DNA of 64,000 bases from Candidatus Gastranaerophilales bacterium (lineage in GTDB: Bacteria > Cyanobacteriota > Vampirovibrionia > Gastranaerophilales > Gastranaerophilaceae). The position numbers were made by a program, and so were the translations under genes. The stretch covers positions 44,022 to 108,021 of the forward strand of contig CALVBW010000018.1 in NCBI GenBank assembly GCA_944325945.1, given 5' to 3'. Positions 36,172-44,006 of the stretch are shown piece by piece. Every line of letters begins with the position of its first letter. The first letter of the stretch is position 1. Under the pieces are notes generated by a model that had not been told where the DNA came from, ran no database searches, and worked only from the letters and a program-made list of their open reading frames with translations.

Positions 36172-37380
36172 ATGGCAAGAGAAAAGTACGAACGTACCAA
36201 ACCGCACGTCAACATCGGTACAATTGGCCACGTTGACCACGGTAAAACAACATTGACAGCAGCTATTACCGGTGTTATGGCTGCAGCAGGTAAAGCTCAA
36301 GCAAAAAAATTCGATGAAATTGATGCTGCTCCTGAAGAAAAAGCTAGAGGTATTACCATCTCTACAGCTCACGTAGAATACGAAACAGATACAAGACACT
36401 ATGCACACGTTGACTGCCCGGGCCACGCAGACTATGTTAAAAACATGATTACTGGTGCTGCTCAGATGGACGGTGCTATCCTCGTTGTTGCTGCAACTGA
36501 CGGTGCTATGCCTCAGACTCGTGAACACATCTTGTTAGCTCGTCAGGTTGGCGTTCCTAACTTGGTTGTTTTCTTGAACAAATGCGATATGGTTGACGAT
36601 CCTGAATTGTTAGAATTGGTTGAAATGGAAGTTAGAGAACTTCTTTCTTCATACGAATTCGACGGTGACAATATTCCGTTTATCCACGGTTCAGCTTTGA
36701 AAGCTCTTGAAGCTGTTCAAAAGAACCCGAACATCCAACGCGGTGAAGATAAATGGGTTGACAAAATTTGGGAATTGATGGATGCAGTTGATACATACTT
36801 CCCGACTCCTGAACGTGACTTGGACAAACCGTTCTTGATGCCTGTTGAAGACGTATTCTCTATCACAGGTCGTGGTACTGTTGCTACAGGCCGTGTTGAA
36901 CGTGGTATTGTTAAAGTTGGTGACGAAGTTGAATTGGTTGGTCTTGGTGAAACTAAGAAAACTACCGTTACCGGTGTTGAAATGTTCAGAAAACAACTTG
37001 ATCAAGGTCAAGCTGGTGACAATATCGGTGCTTTGCTCCGTGGTATTGATAAAACTGAAATCCAACGCGGTCAGGTACTTGCTAAACCTGGTACAATTCA
37101 CCCGCACACTAAATTCACAGCTAACGTTTACGTTTTGACAAAAGAAGAAGGCGGACGTCATACTCCGTTCTTCCCTGGATACCGTCCTCAATTCTATATC
37201 AGAACAACTGACGTTACCGGCACTATCCAATTTGACGGTCAAATGGTAATGCCTGGTGATAACGTTGTTATGACAGTTGAATTGATTGCTCCGGTTGCTA
37301 TCGAAGAAGGTATGAGATTCGCTATTCGTGAAGGCGGACGTACAGTTGGTGCCGGTGTTGTTGACAAAATTATTGCTTAA
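36172..37380 (+). CDS. tuf: Elongation factor Tu
   Basis: GTPase that brings aminoacyl-tRNA to the ribosome. G1 GHVDHGKT at residues 19-26, [15 protein letters not shown]3 [16 protein letters not shown]4 NKCD near 136-139, and G5 SALKA. Domains 2 and 3 complete. Length 402. The ribosome-binding site AAGGAG is strong and codon choice is biased, as expected for a highly expressed gene. It stands alone here, not with fusA and rpsL. Confidence 0.98.
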   Translation: MAREKYERTKPHVNIGTIGHVDHGKTTLTAAITGVMAAAGKAQAKKFDEIDAAPEEKARGITISTAHVEYETDTRHYAHVDCPGHADYVKNMITGAAQMDGAILVVAATDGAMPQTREHILLARQVGVPNLVVFLNKCDMVDDPELLELVEMEVRELLSSYEFDGDNIPFIHGSALKALEAVQKNPNIQRGEDKWVDKIWELMDAVDTYFPTPERDLDKPFLMPVEDVFSITGRGTVATGRVERGIVKVGDEVELVGLGETKKTTVTGVEMFRKQLDQGQAGDNIGALLRGIDKTEIQRGQVLAKPGTIHPHTKFTANVYVLTKEEGGRHTPFFPGYRPQFYIRTTDVTGTIQFDGQMVMPGDNVVMTVELIAPVAIEEGMRFAIREGGRTVGAGVVDKIIA

Positions 37381-37398
37381 TAATTTTTCATCACATAT

Positions 37399-37437
37399 AA
37401 AAAAGAACCTGAACAAAAAGTTCAGGTTCTTTTTTTA
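37399..37437. terminator. Terminator after tuf
   Basis: AAAAAAGAACCTGAAC, loop of five As, GTTCAGGTTC then eight Ts. Confidence 0.92.
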
Positions 37438-37446
37438 TTTAAATAA

Positions 37447-37668
37447 CTAACTTAAAAGCGCTTCAACAATTTTAGCATTTGTTCTGGCTTGCGTAGCATT
37501 GATTAAATATTTTTTCAATGTTTTAGAGACAAGTTCAGAACGATTTTGGGAATATTTAACAGCTTCTAATTCGTCAATAGCTCTGGCCGGTAATGCCAGA
37601 ACCACATTTGAATTATCTTCCGGCAGTGCTAAATATTCTTCTAAAGTTGTTGTTGCGTAGTTTTTCAT
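37447..37668 (-). CDS. Ribbon-helix-helix type small protein (second of pair)
   Basis: Seventy-three residues; strand VVLALPARAIDELEAV and helix NRSELVSKTLKKYL fit a MetJ/Arc (RHH) DNA-binding fold, though less clearly than its neighbour. Ends NAKIVEALLS, nearly the same as the end of the upstream protein (NAELLEALLG). No toxin ORF follows, which makes a classic antitoxin role doubtful. Confidence 0.55.
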   Translation of the reverse strand: MKNYATTTLEEYLALPEDNSNVVLALPARAIDELEAVKYSQNRSELVSKTLKKYLINATQARTNAKIVEALLS

Positions 37669-37703
37669 TTTCCCCTATCCTTTTACAAAAGATGTTTTCG
37701 ACC

Positions 37704-37892
37704 TTATCCTAAGAGTGCTTCCAAAAGTTCTGCATTTGATGATGCTTTCCCGCTGTTTCGGATTTGTGATCTGTGCATATATGATCTTAGTGCTTCACGG
37801 ATTAACTCTGAACGTGTACGATTTTCATTTGTTGCGATTGAATCGATTTCATCCAAAAATTTTTCCGGCATTGAAATTAGTACTCTTGCCAT
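37704..37892 (-). CDS. CopG-type ribbon-helix-helix regulator
   Basis: Sixty-two residues: MARVLISMPEKFLDEIDSI forms the DNA-contacting strand and first helix, then NENRTRSELIREALRSYM is the canonical RHH helix pair. ATG 37892 sits eight bases after AGGAG. The tail NAELLEALLG recurs in the next gene. Probably a transcription factor or antitoxin-like regulator; target unknown. Confidence 0.75.
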   Translation of the reverse strand: MARVLISMPEKFLDEIDSIATNENRTRSELIREALRSYMHRSQIRNSGKASSNAELLEALLG

Positions 37893-38006
37893 AGTCATAA
37901 CTCCTATATGTATTCCCCTTGTATATATATAAAAAATTTCATGCAGAAAAAATTGCTTTCTGAAGCAAATTTTTTTAAATTTTGCTTAACAAAACTTCAT
38001 GAAGCA

Positions 38007-38735
38007 TTAAAATCGTCGTACGTAGTAGTTTTTGTCGTGTTTAAGCTGGTTGCGTATTTCGGATAATTCGTTATCGTTGCGGATTTTAGCAAGAATTTTT
38101 GCTGTTTTTTCGCGGATAGTATATTCATCAATGCTTTTGGTTTGGAAAAGAATGTTTTTTAAGTCATCAAACGGCATGTAATCTGTAAACTCGTATATTG
38201 TTTCAAGACACCAATAGAGTTTAAAAACTTCTTTATTTATTTTATATTTTCCTTCTTGAAAATCGAATTTTTTTACAATTTTTATCAAATTTTGTGTTAA
38301 ATCAATAAGTTTTTCGATAAAATACGTACAAAAATCATTATTTTTTTGCAGGAATTTAAGAGAAGCTATGATATTTCGGCAGACATTTGAATTGACATCA
38401 ATAATTGCATTCAAAAAAGTATCATAGATAGATTGGTCAAAAAAGTATTTATCATGCCCTGCGGATATCAATTCGTAAATTTTAAGCGCAACAGCTTCTC
38501 GTATTTTGCCGTCTTGGCCGGTAAGATTGTTTACTAAAATTTTTGCCTGCTCGCTGTTTTCAATATGGTCAAGTTTAAGTGCAGCGATTTGTTTCTGTAC
38601 AATGTTTCCGGTATTTAGAAGCGTAAAAAGTTCCGCGGTCGTTAAATTTTTTTCAAAAAGATTTAATGCCTGTTTAAAATTTTCATCTAAAGTTGGATAA
38701 TAAGAAGTATTCAAATTTTGCTTATCCTGTGTCAT
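38007..38735 (-). CDS. HEAT-like helical repeat protein, unrecognised
   Basis: About 242 residues from ATG 38735. All-helical with HEAT-like spacing (IAALKLDHIENSEQAKILVNNL, then REAVALKIYELI, then ILAKIRNDNELSEIRNQL). Such proteins bind partner proteins; the partner is unknown. The longer ORF start at 38774 is less likely because TATTAT (38742-38747) ends six bases before 38735, the leaderless pattern seen elsewhere in the window. Confidence 0.55.
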   Translation of the reverse strand: MTQDKQNLNTSYYPTLDENFKQALNLFEKNLTTAELFTLLNTGNIVQKQIAALKLDHIENSEQAKILVNNLTGQDGKIREAVALKIYELISAGHDKYFFDQSIYDTFLNAIIDVNSNVCRNIIASLKFLQKNNDFCTYFIEKLIDLTQNLIKIVKKFDFQEGKYKINKEVFKLYWCLETIYEFTDYMPFDDLKNILFQTKSIDEYTIREKTAKILAKIRNDNELSEIRNQLKHDKNYYVRRF

Positions 38736-38768
38736 ACATAAATAATATAGCATAAAGTTTAATGAAAT

Positions 38769-38797
38769 TTGCATATTCAGGCGTTTTAATGTATTAT
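38769..38797 (+). promoter_or_regulatory. Promoter of the 57-aa ORF and second G-tract pilin
   Basis: TTGCAT, 17-base spacer, TATTAT. It lies back-to-back with the leaderless promoter of the HEAT-like gene. Confidence 0.6.
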
Positions 38798-38819
38798 ATA
38801 GAATGTAGGAGATTTACCC

Positions 38820-38993
38820 ATGAACGATTTAATCAATTTTTTTAAAGATATTTTTATGATAAAAGAATGCAATGACAGAAAAGTAGGCTTGTGTCAGTTT
38901 AAAACGGAAACCCCTGTTGAAAAACCGCGTAAATTAGTTTTGAAAGCATCAAAAGATATAAAAATTTCTGATTTAATGCGTAGAAGTGCATAA
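38820..38993 (+). CDS. Small protein, 57 aa, upstream of the second G-tract pilin
   Basis: ATG preceded by GTAGGAG at a normal distance. Encodes MNDLINFFKDIFMIKECNDR, followed by a basic stretch ETPVEKPRKLVLKASKDIKI, and ends DLMRRSA. Not recognised. The stop is 16 bases before the pilin leader ORF, which has its own strong SD, so both are in one transcript. Confidence 0.6.
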   Translation: MNDLINFFKDIFMIKECNDRKVGLCQFKTETPVEKPRKLVLKASKDIKISDLMRRSA

Positions 38994-39009
38994 ATAAAGG
39001 AGGTAAGCT

Positions 39010-39057
39010 ATGGAAGAAGTGAAAAACAGAAATGCCGGGGGGGGGCGACTCTCCTAG
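39010..39057 (+). CDS. 15-codon leader ORF containing a G9 tract (second)
   Basis: AAAGGAGG six bases before ATG, then MEEVKNRNAGGGRLS and TAG. The G9 tract supplies the three glycines. One extra G (or two fewer) links this ATG in frame, with no stop, to the pilin. The pilin frame itself has no Met codon before FTLAEV, only a weak GTG at 39087, so this ATG is very likely its real start. Confidence 0.75.
   Translation: MEEVKNRNAGGGRLS
39037..39045 (+). repeat. Second homopolymer tract of nine Gs
   Basis: Nine Gs followed by CGACTCTCC, matching 16504-16512 in length and in the CGACTC tail. Confidence 0.95.
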
Positions 39058-39086
39058 ATAGATGTAGCAATGGTTTTGAGAGTATA

Positions 39087-39800
39087 GTGAAGTGGAGGAA
39101 TCATTCTCAAGACCATAGCGGAGCCGGAGGTGTGAGCGACCAAGACAGCGTCGTCGAGAAAATAATTCCTGCACTTACCATAAAAGTAAATAAGGCTTTT
39201 ACATTAGCGGAAGTGTTAATAACCCTTGGCATAATCGGAGTCGTCGCGGCAATGACTATTCCGACGTTGGTTCAAAGTTACAAGAAAAAAGTGGTTGAAA
39301 GCCGTTTGGTGAAATTTTATTCAACAATGCAACAGGCAATTAAGTTGTCGGAAATAGAAAACGGACCTATATCAACCTGGGATGAGATAGGAACAGGATG
39401 TGAGTTCGTAGATCCGGAAGCTGAAAAAAAAGAGTGTATAGAAGGCACAGAAACTCCGCTTATCTGGTATAATAAATATCTTGCAAAGTATATTAAAATA
39501 TCTCAAAAGCCCATAACGGATTTGTCCGACGCTAATAAAACATCTGTAGGTATATATTTCCCGGATGGTTCTTATCTTGGCTTGAGCGGCGATGGTTGGA
39601 ACTATTTTGTCAGTCTTTCAAATAAGAAGCAATATGGTGTAACTATATTCCCTTTTTATTTTTATAAGCAACAGGGCTTACAGCCATTTAATGGTCCTGA
39701 AAGCTATGCTTGTAATGAAAGCGGCAACGGAGCAAATTGTACACAGGTTATTATGGAGAACGGCTGGAAAATTCCGGAGGATTATCCTTATAAATTTTAG
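39087..39800 (+). CDS. Type IV pilin-like protein (second G-tract pilin)
   Basis: KVNKA then FTLAEVLITLGIIGVVAAMT at about residues 37-56; cleavage expected after Ala. A second Gln/Ser/Tyr-rich half with cysteine pairs ends NGWKIPEDYPYKF, like the first G-tract pilin. GTG 39087 lacks a ribosome-binding site; the true start is probably ATG 39010 through the G tract, giving an unusually long leader. The stop overlaps the end of the convergent cobO copy by four bases. Confidence 0.85.
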   Translation: MKWRNHSQDHSGAGGVSDQDSVVEKIIPALTIKVNKAFTLAEVLITLGIIGVVAAMTIPTLVQSYKKKVVESRLVKFYSTMQQAIKLSEIENGPISTWDEIGTGCEFVDPEAEKKECIEGTETPLIWYNKYLAKYIKISQKPITDLSDANKTSVGIYFPDGSYLGLSGDGWNYFVSLSNKKQYGVTIFPFYFYKQQGLQPFNGPESYACNESGNGANCTQVIMENGWKIPEDYPYKF

Positions 39801-40372
39801 TATTCAATGCCTTTTCGTGCGGCAATTCCTGTATCCCAATAGTGTTTGATTGGTTTAATTTCGGAAACCAAATGCGCAATCTCAATTATTTTCGGATGCG
39901 CATTTCGTCCTGTTAAAACGATTTCCATTTCTTCGGGTTTGTTTTTCAAAACTTCAACCACTTCATCAACGTCAAGAAAGCCCATGTCTATTGCAATATT
40001 TGCTTCGTCAAGAATTATGAGCTGGTATTCATCGTTTTTTATTGCTTTTTTAGCGAGTTCCCAGCCTTTTTTAATCTCTCTGACGTCGTCTTCCGTTTCA
40101 TTATTTTTATAAACAATTCTGTCCAGACCTGCCTGAACTATTTTTAGATTATCCTTGATAGCAGGAGATAGATTCATAAAAGAATTAAGTTCACCGTAAT
40201 CATCCCCGCCTTTTGTAAACATTATGATTAAAACTTTCCAGCATCGACCGAGCGCTCTCATTGCAAGTCCTAATGATGCAGTTGTTTTTCCTTTTCCGTC
40301 ACCTGTGTAAACTTGAATATAACCGTGCTGCGCCCAGTTTGGATTTATTAATTTGTTTTCGCAATTGTCCAT
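39797..40372 (-). CDS. cobO: Cob(I)yrinic acid a,c-diamide adenosyltransferase (second copy)
   Basis: Same architecture as 29960: YTGDGKGKTTASLGLAMRALG P-loop, VLIIMFTKGGDDYGEL, LIILDEANIAIDMGFL, VLTGRNAHP and C-terminal PIKHYWDTGIAARKGIEY. It has 15 extra N-terminal residues. The two copies are clearly diverged paralogues, not a recent duplication. SD GGAGGGG three bases before ATG. Confidence 0.93.
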   Translation of the reverse strand: MDNCENKLINPNWAQHGYIQVYTGDGKGKTTASLGLAMRALGRCWKVLIIMFTKGGDDYGELNSFMNLSPAIKDNLKIVQAGLDRIVYKNNETEDDVREIKKGWELAKKAIKNDEYQLIILDEANIAIDMGFLDVDEVVEVLKNKPEEMEIVLTGRNAHPKIIEIAHLVSEIKPIKHYWDTGIAARKGIEY

Positions 40373-40417
40373 TTTCCCCTCCGGGACATTTATCTTTGTT
40401 TATTATATATTAAAAAA

Positions 40418-40924
40418 ATGAAGAATAAAACCGACTACAGGTTATATGCGAAAGAATTACGAAAAACGCTGGATATAAAGTCTTTAAGCCAAAAATTTTG
40501 TGAAAAAATTCGTCTGGAACAACATTATATCAGCGCAAAACATGTCATGCTCTATTATCCTACGGAATATGAGATTGATTTAAGAGATTTATTTAAAGAT
40601 AATAAGAATTTTTATCTGCCTAAAGTGTATGATAAAAACATTTTAGTTTGTCCGTTGTCAGAAAAACTTGAAAAATCAGGTTTTAGTATTATGGAACCCT
40701 GTTCGGAACCTGTTGCACCGGATATTTTGGATATGATTGTTGTTCCTGCGCTTATGGCTGACAGCAAGGGATACAGATTAGGCTACGGCGGCGGGTTTTA
40801 TGACAGATTTTTGCCGGATTGTAAAAATGCCTTTAAGCTGGTTTGTGTTCCTAAAGAATTATTTATTGCTTCTCTTCCGTATGATTATTTTGATATGAAA
40901 GTCGATAAAGTATTATATATGTAA
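40418..40924 (+). CDS. 5-formyltetrahydrofolate cyclo-ligase
   Basis: Returns 5-formyl-THF to the folate pool as 5,10-methenyl-THF with ATP. Family marks: MLYYPTEYEIDLRDL, LPKVYDKNILVCPL, and the C-terminal ATP/folate site RLGYGGGFYDRFL near residues 125-137. Length 168 is slightly short. TATATT ends six bases before ATG with only As between, so the transcript is probably leaderless. Confidence 0.9.
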   Translation: MKNKTDYRLYAKELRKTLDIKSLSQKFCEKIRLEQHYISAKHVMLYYPTEYEIDLRDLFKDNKNFYLPKVYDKNILVCPLSEKLEKSGFSIMEPCSEPVAPDILDMIVVPALMADSKGYRLGYGGGFYDRFLPDCKNAFKLVCVPKELFIASLPYDYFDMKVDKVLYM

Positions 40925-40925
40925 A

Positions 40926-40950
40926 AGAACCCGCTTATTAAGCGAGTCCT
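40926..40950. terminator. Terminator between convergent genes
   Basis: AACCCGCTT and AAGCGAGTC form an imperfect stem; in the minus direction it is followed by TTTT. Confidence 0.6.
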
Positions 40951-40986
40951 TACTGGTTAATTTTTAAAGAGAAGGATTAAATTTTA

Positions 40987-41508
40987 TTATTGTCCGGTAT
41001 ATCTCGGAGCAAAAGCTTTAATACCTGCGTCTTTTGCTTGTTTTACACTTTCAAGTTCTTCTTCAATCATTTTTAATTTTGCTTCAATTTTTGATTTTTC
41101 CTGCATAAGTTCTTTTTCTTCTGCATTCGCTATTTTTGCTTCCATTTTTGCTATACGGTCACGTTCCTGATCGTATAGACTTTTTTGAATCCATTGCTGG
41201 TACATAAGTTGTGCATTCGGATCCATTTGTGCCATCTGTTGGGCTATCATTGGCTGTATTTGAGCAAATTTCATTTGTGAATTTTGCAATGCCATATTAT
41301 GTGAATAAGTCATATACATCATTGTTCTTCCAAACATTGATGCAGGTGTATTCATCATATCAAACATTGATACGGATCTGTCTGCAATATTTGCTGCATA
41401 TTCCTGCATATCACTTAATTTTCTTGTGATCTCAGACAGCCTTTCCTGGTATCTGTACTGCAGGTCAAGCAAATCATGACTTCGAGCGATAAACATTAAA
41501 AGGGCCAT
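40987..41508 (-). CDS. Coiled-coil hypothetical protein, 173 aa
   Basis: N-terminal helix (DLQYRYQERLSEITRKLSDM), a Met/Gln-rich middle (MMYMTYSHNMALQNSQMKFA), then a long charged coiled coil and the ending APRYTGQ. No signal peptide. Not recognised. Its size, coiled-coil design and C-terminal -GQ recall the protein at 42408 across clpP. SD AGGAG is present. Confidence 0.55.
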   Translation of the reverse strand: MALLMFIARSHDLLDLQYRYQERLSEITRKLSDMQEYAANIADRSVSMFDMMNTPASMFGRTMMYMTYSHNMALQNSQMKFAQIQPMIAQQMAQMDPNAQLMYQQWIQKSLYDQERDRIAKMEAKIANAEEKELMQEKSKIEAKLKMIEEELESVKQAKDAGIKAFAPRYTGQ

Positions 41509-41562
41509 CGTCGTAACTCCTACCTTTAAATAACTAACCTTTTTTAACCTTTACAAATATAT

Positions 41563-41596
41563 AAAAACATGCAATGTCACGTAATTGCATGTTTTT
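41563..41596 (-). terminator. Terminator of clpP
   Basis: AAAAACATGCAAT and ATTGCATGTTTTT form a 13-base stem with an eight-base loop and end in Ts on the minus strand. Confidence 0.85.
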
Positions 41597-41625
41597 AGGT
41601 GTTTTGTTAAGTTATGTTACAAAAG

Positions 41626-42240
41626 CTATTTGTTATCACGTGTGATAACTTTGTCGATAAGGCCGTATTCAAGAGCTTCCTGAGCTGTTAAGAAGTGATC
41701 TCTTTCACAGTCTTCTTTAACCTTTTCATAAGGTTGACCTGAATTTTCGGCCATAATGCTTATTAACATATCTTTCATTCTTAAAATTTCTTTAGCTTCA
41801 ATTTCAATATCTGTAGCCTGTCCTTTTGCGCCGCCAAGAGGCTGGTGAATCATTACTCTTGAATTCGGTAATGCCATTCTTTTGCCTTTTGCTCCTGAGC
41901 AAAGCAAAAATGCACCCATTGATGCTGCATCACCCAGACATATTGTTGAAACGTCAGCTTTAATCAATTGCATTGTGTCGTATATTGCCATACCTGCTGT
42001 TATGACTCCGCCCGGGCTGTTTATGTACAGCATAATATCTTTTTCAGGATTTTCACTGTCTAATAATAATAATTGTGCAACTATTGAATTTGCAACTTCA
42101 TCATCAATTTCAGTGCCTAAAAAAATAATTCTTTCTCTTAACAGTCTTGAAAAAATATCAAAAGAGCGTTCTCCTCTTGAGGATGCTTCTATAACTGTAG
42201 GCACATAGCCCATAATTTTAAAATAAGTTTCCTGATCCAT
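41626..42240 (-). CDS. clpP: ATP-dependent Clp protease proteolytic subunit
   Basis: Catalytic triad Ser107 (GDAASMGAF), His132 ([10 protein letters not shown]) and Asp181 (CERDHFLTA). Other marks: [15 protein letters not shown] at 74-78, and [11 protein letters not shown]. Length 204 is typical. Preceded by AGGAG and a TATAAT. clpX is not adjacent. Confidence 0.97.
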   Translation of the reverse strand: MDQETYFKIMGYVPTVIEASSRGERSFDIFSRLLRERIIFLGTEIDDEVANSIVAQLLLLDSENPEKDIMLYINSPGGVITAGMAIYDTMQLIKADVSTICLGDAASMGAFLLCSGAKGKRMALPNSRVMIHQPLGGAKGQATDIEIEAKEILRMKDMLISIMAENSGQPYEKVKEDCERDHFLTAQEALEYGLIDKVITRDNK

Positions 42241-42324
42241 ATTAATTCTCCTGATATATTTTTATTATAGCATAAATGTTTAATTTTTATCATGCATGAG
42301 ATGTATTTTAAAATATTAACAAAT

Positions 42325-42376
42325 GTAACAAAATAAATACTTGTTGAAATCAGTGAATTCGGAATGTTTTTATATA
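42325..42376 (+). promoter_or_regulatory. Three-box promoter, third copy
   Basis: GTAACAAAAT at 42325, TTGAAATC at 42344, 14 bases, then GTTTTTATATA at 42366. Box 1 to box 3 is 41 bases and box 3 to ATG 42, the same as at 32101. Confidence 0.7.
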
Positions 42377-42407
42377 AGTAAGAGATAAAAAATAAGAGGA
42401 CAGAGCG

Positions 42408-42800
42408 ATGGCTATTTCAAACATTCATGAAACATTGTTAATGTACACAAAACAGAAATCAGCAATCAATGAAAAATTATCTGATGTAATGTTCAATATG
42501 GTTTCTGCATCAAGAAAAACAGCAGATCTTCAGCAGCAATATAATCAAAAACTTCAGGATGCATATTATGACCCTGATTATGGTTATGGAACTGATGAAT
42601 ATATGGTCATTATAGAACAATATGAAAATGATCACGAGTTTGAATTATCAACGCTTGAAGCTTGGGAATCTGAGCTTGAACTTGAAAAAAATAATCTTGA
42701 AACACAGTTAAATGAGATTACATCATTTGAAAACAGCTGGACTAAATTATTACAGACAAATATTAAAAGCGATTTTTCATACGGCGGTGCCGGTCAATAA
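42408..42800 (+). CDS. Coiled-coil hypothetical protein, 130 aa
   Basis: Helical throughout: HETLLMYTKQKSAINEKLS, a central acidic Tyr/Asp loop (YYDPDYGYGTDEY), then LSTLEAWESELELEKNNLE and the tail FSYGGAGQ. No signal peptide. Not recognised; size and shape resemble small secreted or structural coiled-coil subunits, but no family can be named. Has its own three-box promoter and a terminator. Confidence 0.6.
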   Translation: MAISNIHETLLMYTKQKSAINEKLSDVMFNMVSASRKTADLQQQYNQKLQDAYYDPDYGYGTDEYMVIIEQYENDHEFELSTLEAWESELELEKNNLETQLNEITSFENSWTKLLQTNIKSDFSYGGAGQ

Positions 42801-42818
42801 TATTCAGAGTAAATGTTA

Positions 42819-42850
42819 TAAAAAAGCGGATTCCATATCCGCTTTTTTTA
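42819..42850 (+). terminator. Terminator of the 42408 gene
   Basis: AAAAAAGCGGATtccATATCCGC then a T run. Confidence 0.85.
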
Positions 42851-42867
42851 TATTTAATATTTTATAT

Positions 42868-42932
42868 GTAACGAATTGTAAAGCTTTCTGGATTTTTAAG
42901 CAATTCATTATTAAATAAATACTTTATATATA
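42868..42932 (+). promoter_or_regulatory. Partial three-box promoter
   Basis: GTAACGAATT at 42868 and ACTTTATATATATAAG at 42921, but the distance is 54 and the GAAATC box is missing. Possibly a diverged member of the set at 30974, 32101 and 42325. Confidence 0.4.
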
Positions 42933-42960
42933 TAAGATATATTAGCGAGGAGTATTTATT

Positions 42961-43170
42961 ATGGCAGGAATTGAATCAATTAAAGGTATCGGATACGATG
43001 ATAGACATGATGTCAGTTTTGCAAATAAGAAAAAATTAGAAAAAGATTTATTGCCGAATGTTTTATCCGGTACTGCACCTCAAGTAGCTTTTGTGCCGCA
43101 GGGCGGTATTGGTGAATTGTTAAGAAACGGGCAGACAACACAACCGTCACAGACTGCTGTACAAGCATAA
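42961..43170 (+). CDS. Small hypothetical protein, 69 aa
   Basis: GCGAGGAG precedes the ATG. Sequence MAGIESIKGIGYDDRHDVSF, then a Lys-rich turn and a C-terminal part rich in Gly, Gln and Thr (QGGIGELLRNGQTTQPSQT). Not recognised. No membrane segment. Monocistronic, ending at a hairpin just before coaX. Confidence 0.55.
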   Translation: MAGIESIKGIGYDDRHDVSFANKKKLEKDLLPNVLSGTAPQVAFVPQGGIGELLRNGQTTQPSQTAVQA

Positions 43171-43195
43171 TTTTACAAAAAAGTTTGTTTGATAT

Positions 43196-43223
43196 AAGAT
43201 AATCCCTGCAAAGGGATTATCTT
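43196..43223 (+). terminator. Hairpin just before coaX
   Basis: AAGATAATCCCT, loop GCAA, AGGGATTATCTT: a perfect 12-base stem that ends three bases before the coaX ATG. It may end the 42961 transcript and also hides the only SD-like sequence of coaX (AGGG). Confidence 0.75.
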
Positions 43224-43226
43224 ATT

Positions 43227-44006
43227 ATGTTATTGACATCGGATATAGGAAACACAAATATTACGCTGGGACTTTTTGAGGACGAGGCGCTTGTCGAAGA
43301 GTTCAGGCTTGCATCAGATAAAGATTTGTCTTTAGAAGAATACGAAGTGCTTTTAAAATCTTTGTTCAAAGATTTTAAAATTGACGGTTGTATTGTCGGG
43401 TCTGTTGTCGAGGAATTAAACGATAAATTTGTGTGTGCGGTGAAAAATGTTTTCGGTATTGATGCTGTATTTTTGACAAATAAAATTAATACCGGCGTAA
43501 AAATAAAAACGGATTTTCCTGATGAAGTCGGAGCAGATAGGATTGCAAATGCTGCAGGTGCTTATGTTTTGTATAACAAACCGACAATTGTCGTAGATTT
43601 CGGGACTGCAACGACTTTTGATATTATAAATGCTGATGGTGAATTTATAGGCGGCATGATAGCTCCGGGTATAAATCTGCAGATGAAGGTTTTGAATAAA
43701 TTTACCTCAAAATTGCCGAGAATTGATGTTGCTATTTCATCTCACGCAATCGGACATAATACAACAGACGCGATTTTGTCCGGTGTAATCAGGGGAACAG
43801 CCTGTATGATTGACGGACTTGTTAAACAATGTGAAAAAGAATTGGGGCAAAAAGCTGTTCTTGTTGCTACCGGCGGCTATTCCGGTTTGATTGCAAATTA
43901 TCTTGAACGCCCGTTTGATTATATTAATCCTACACTTACACTCGAAGGTTTAAGACATTTGTATAATTTAAATGTTGTAAGTGAACTGCAAAAAGTTGCC
44001 CATTAA
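43227..44006 (+). CDS. coaX: Type III pantothenate kinase
   Basis: First step of coenzyme A synthesis. Marks: DIGNTNITLGLF at residues 6-17, VGADRIANAAGAY near 109-121, VVDFGTATTFDII near 129-141, GGMIAPGINLQ and ATGGYSGLI. Length 259 is normal. The 3' end overlaps the 3' end of rex by 39 bases on the other strand. Confidence 0.95.
   Translation: MLLTSDIGNTNITLGLFEDEALVEEFRLASDKDLSLEEYEVLLKSLFKDFKIDGCIVGSVVEELNDKFVCAVKNVFGIDAVFLTNKINTGVKIKTDFPDEVGADRIANAAGAYVLYNKPTIVVDFGTATTFDIINADGEFIGGMIAPGINLQMKVLNKFTSKLPRIDVAISSHAIGHNTTDAILSGVIRGTACMIDGLVKQCEKELGQKAVLVATGGYSGLIANYLERPFDYINPTLTLEGLRHLYNLNVVSELQKVAH

Noticed and set aside
37447..37892. Toxin-antitoxin module
   Set aside because: Two RHH-like proteins occur but no toxin ORF is found on either side.
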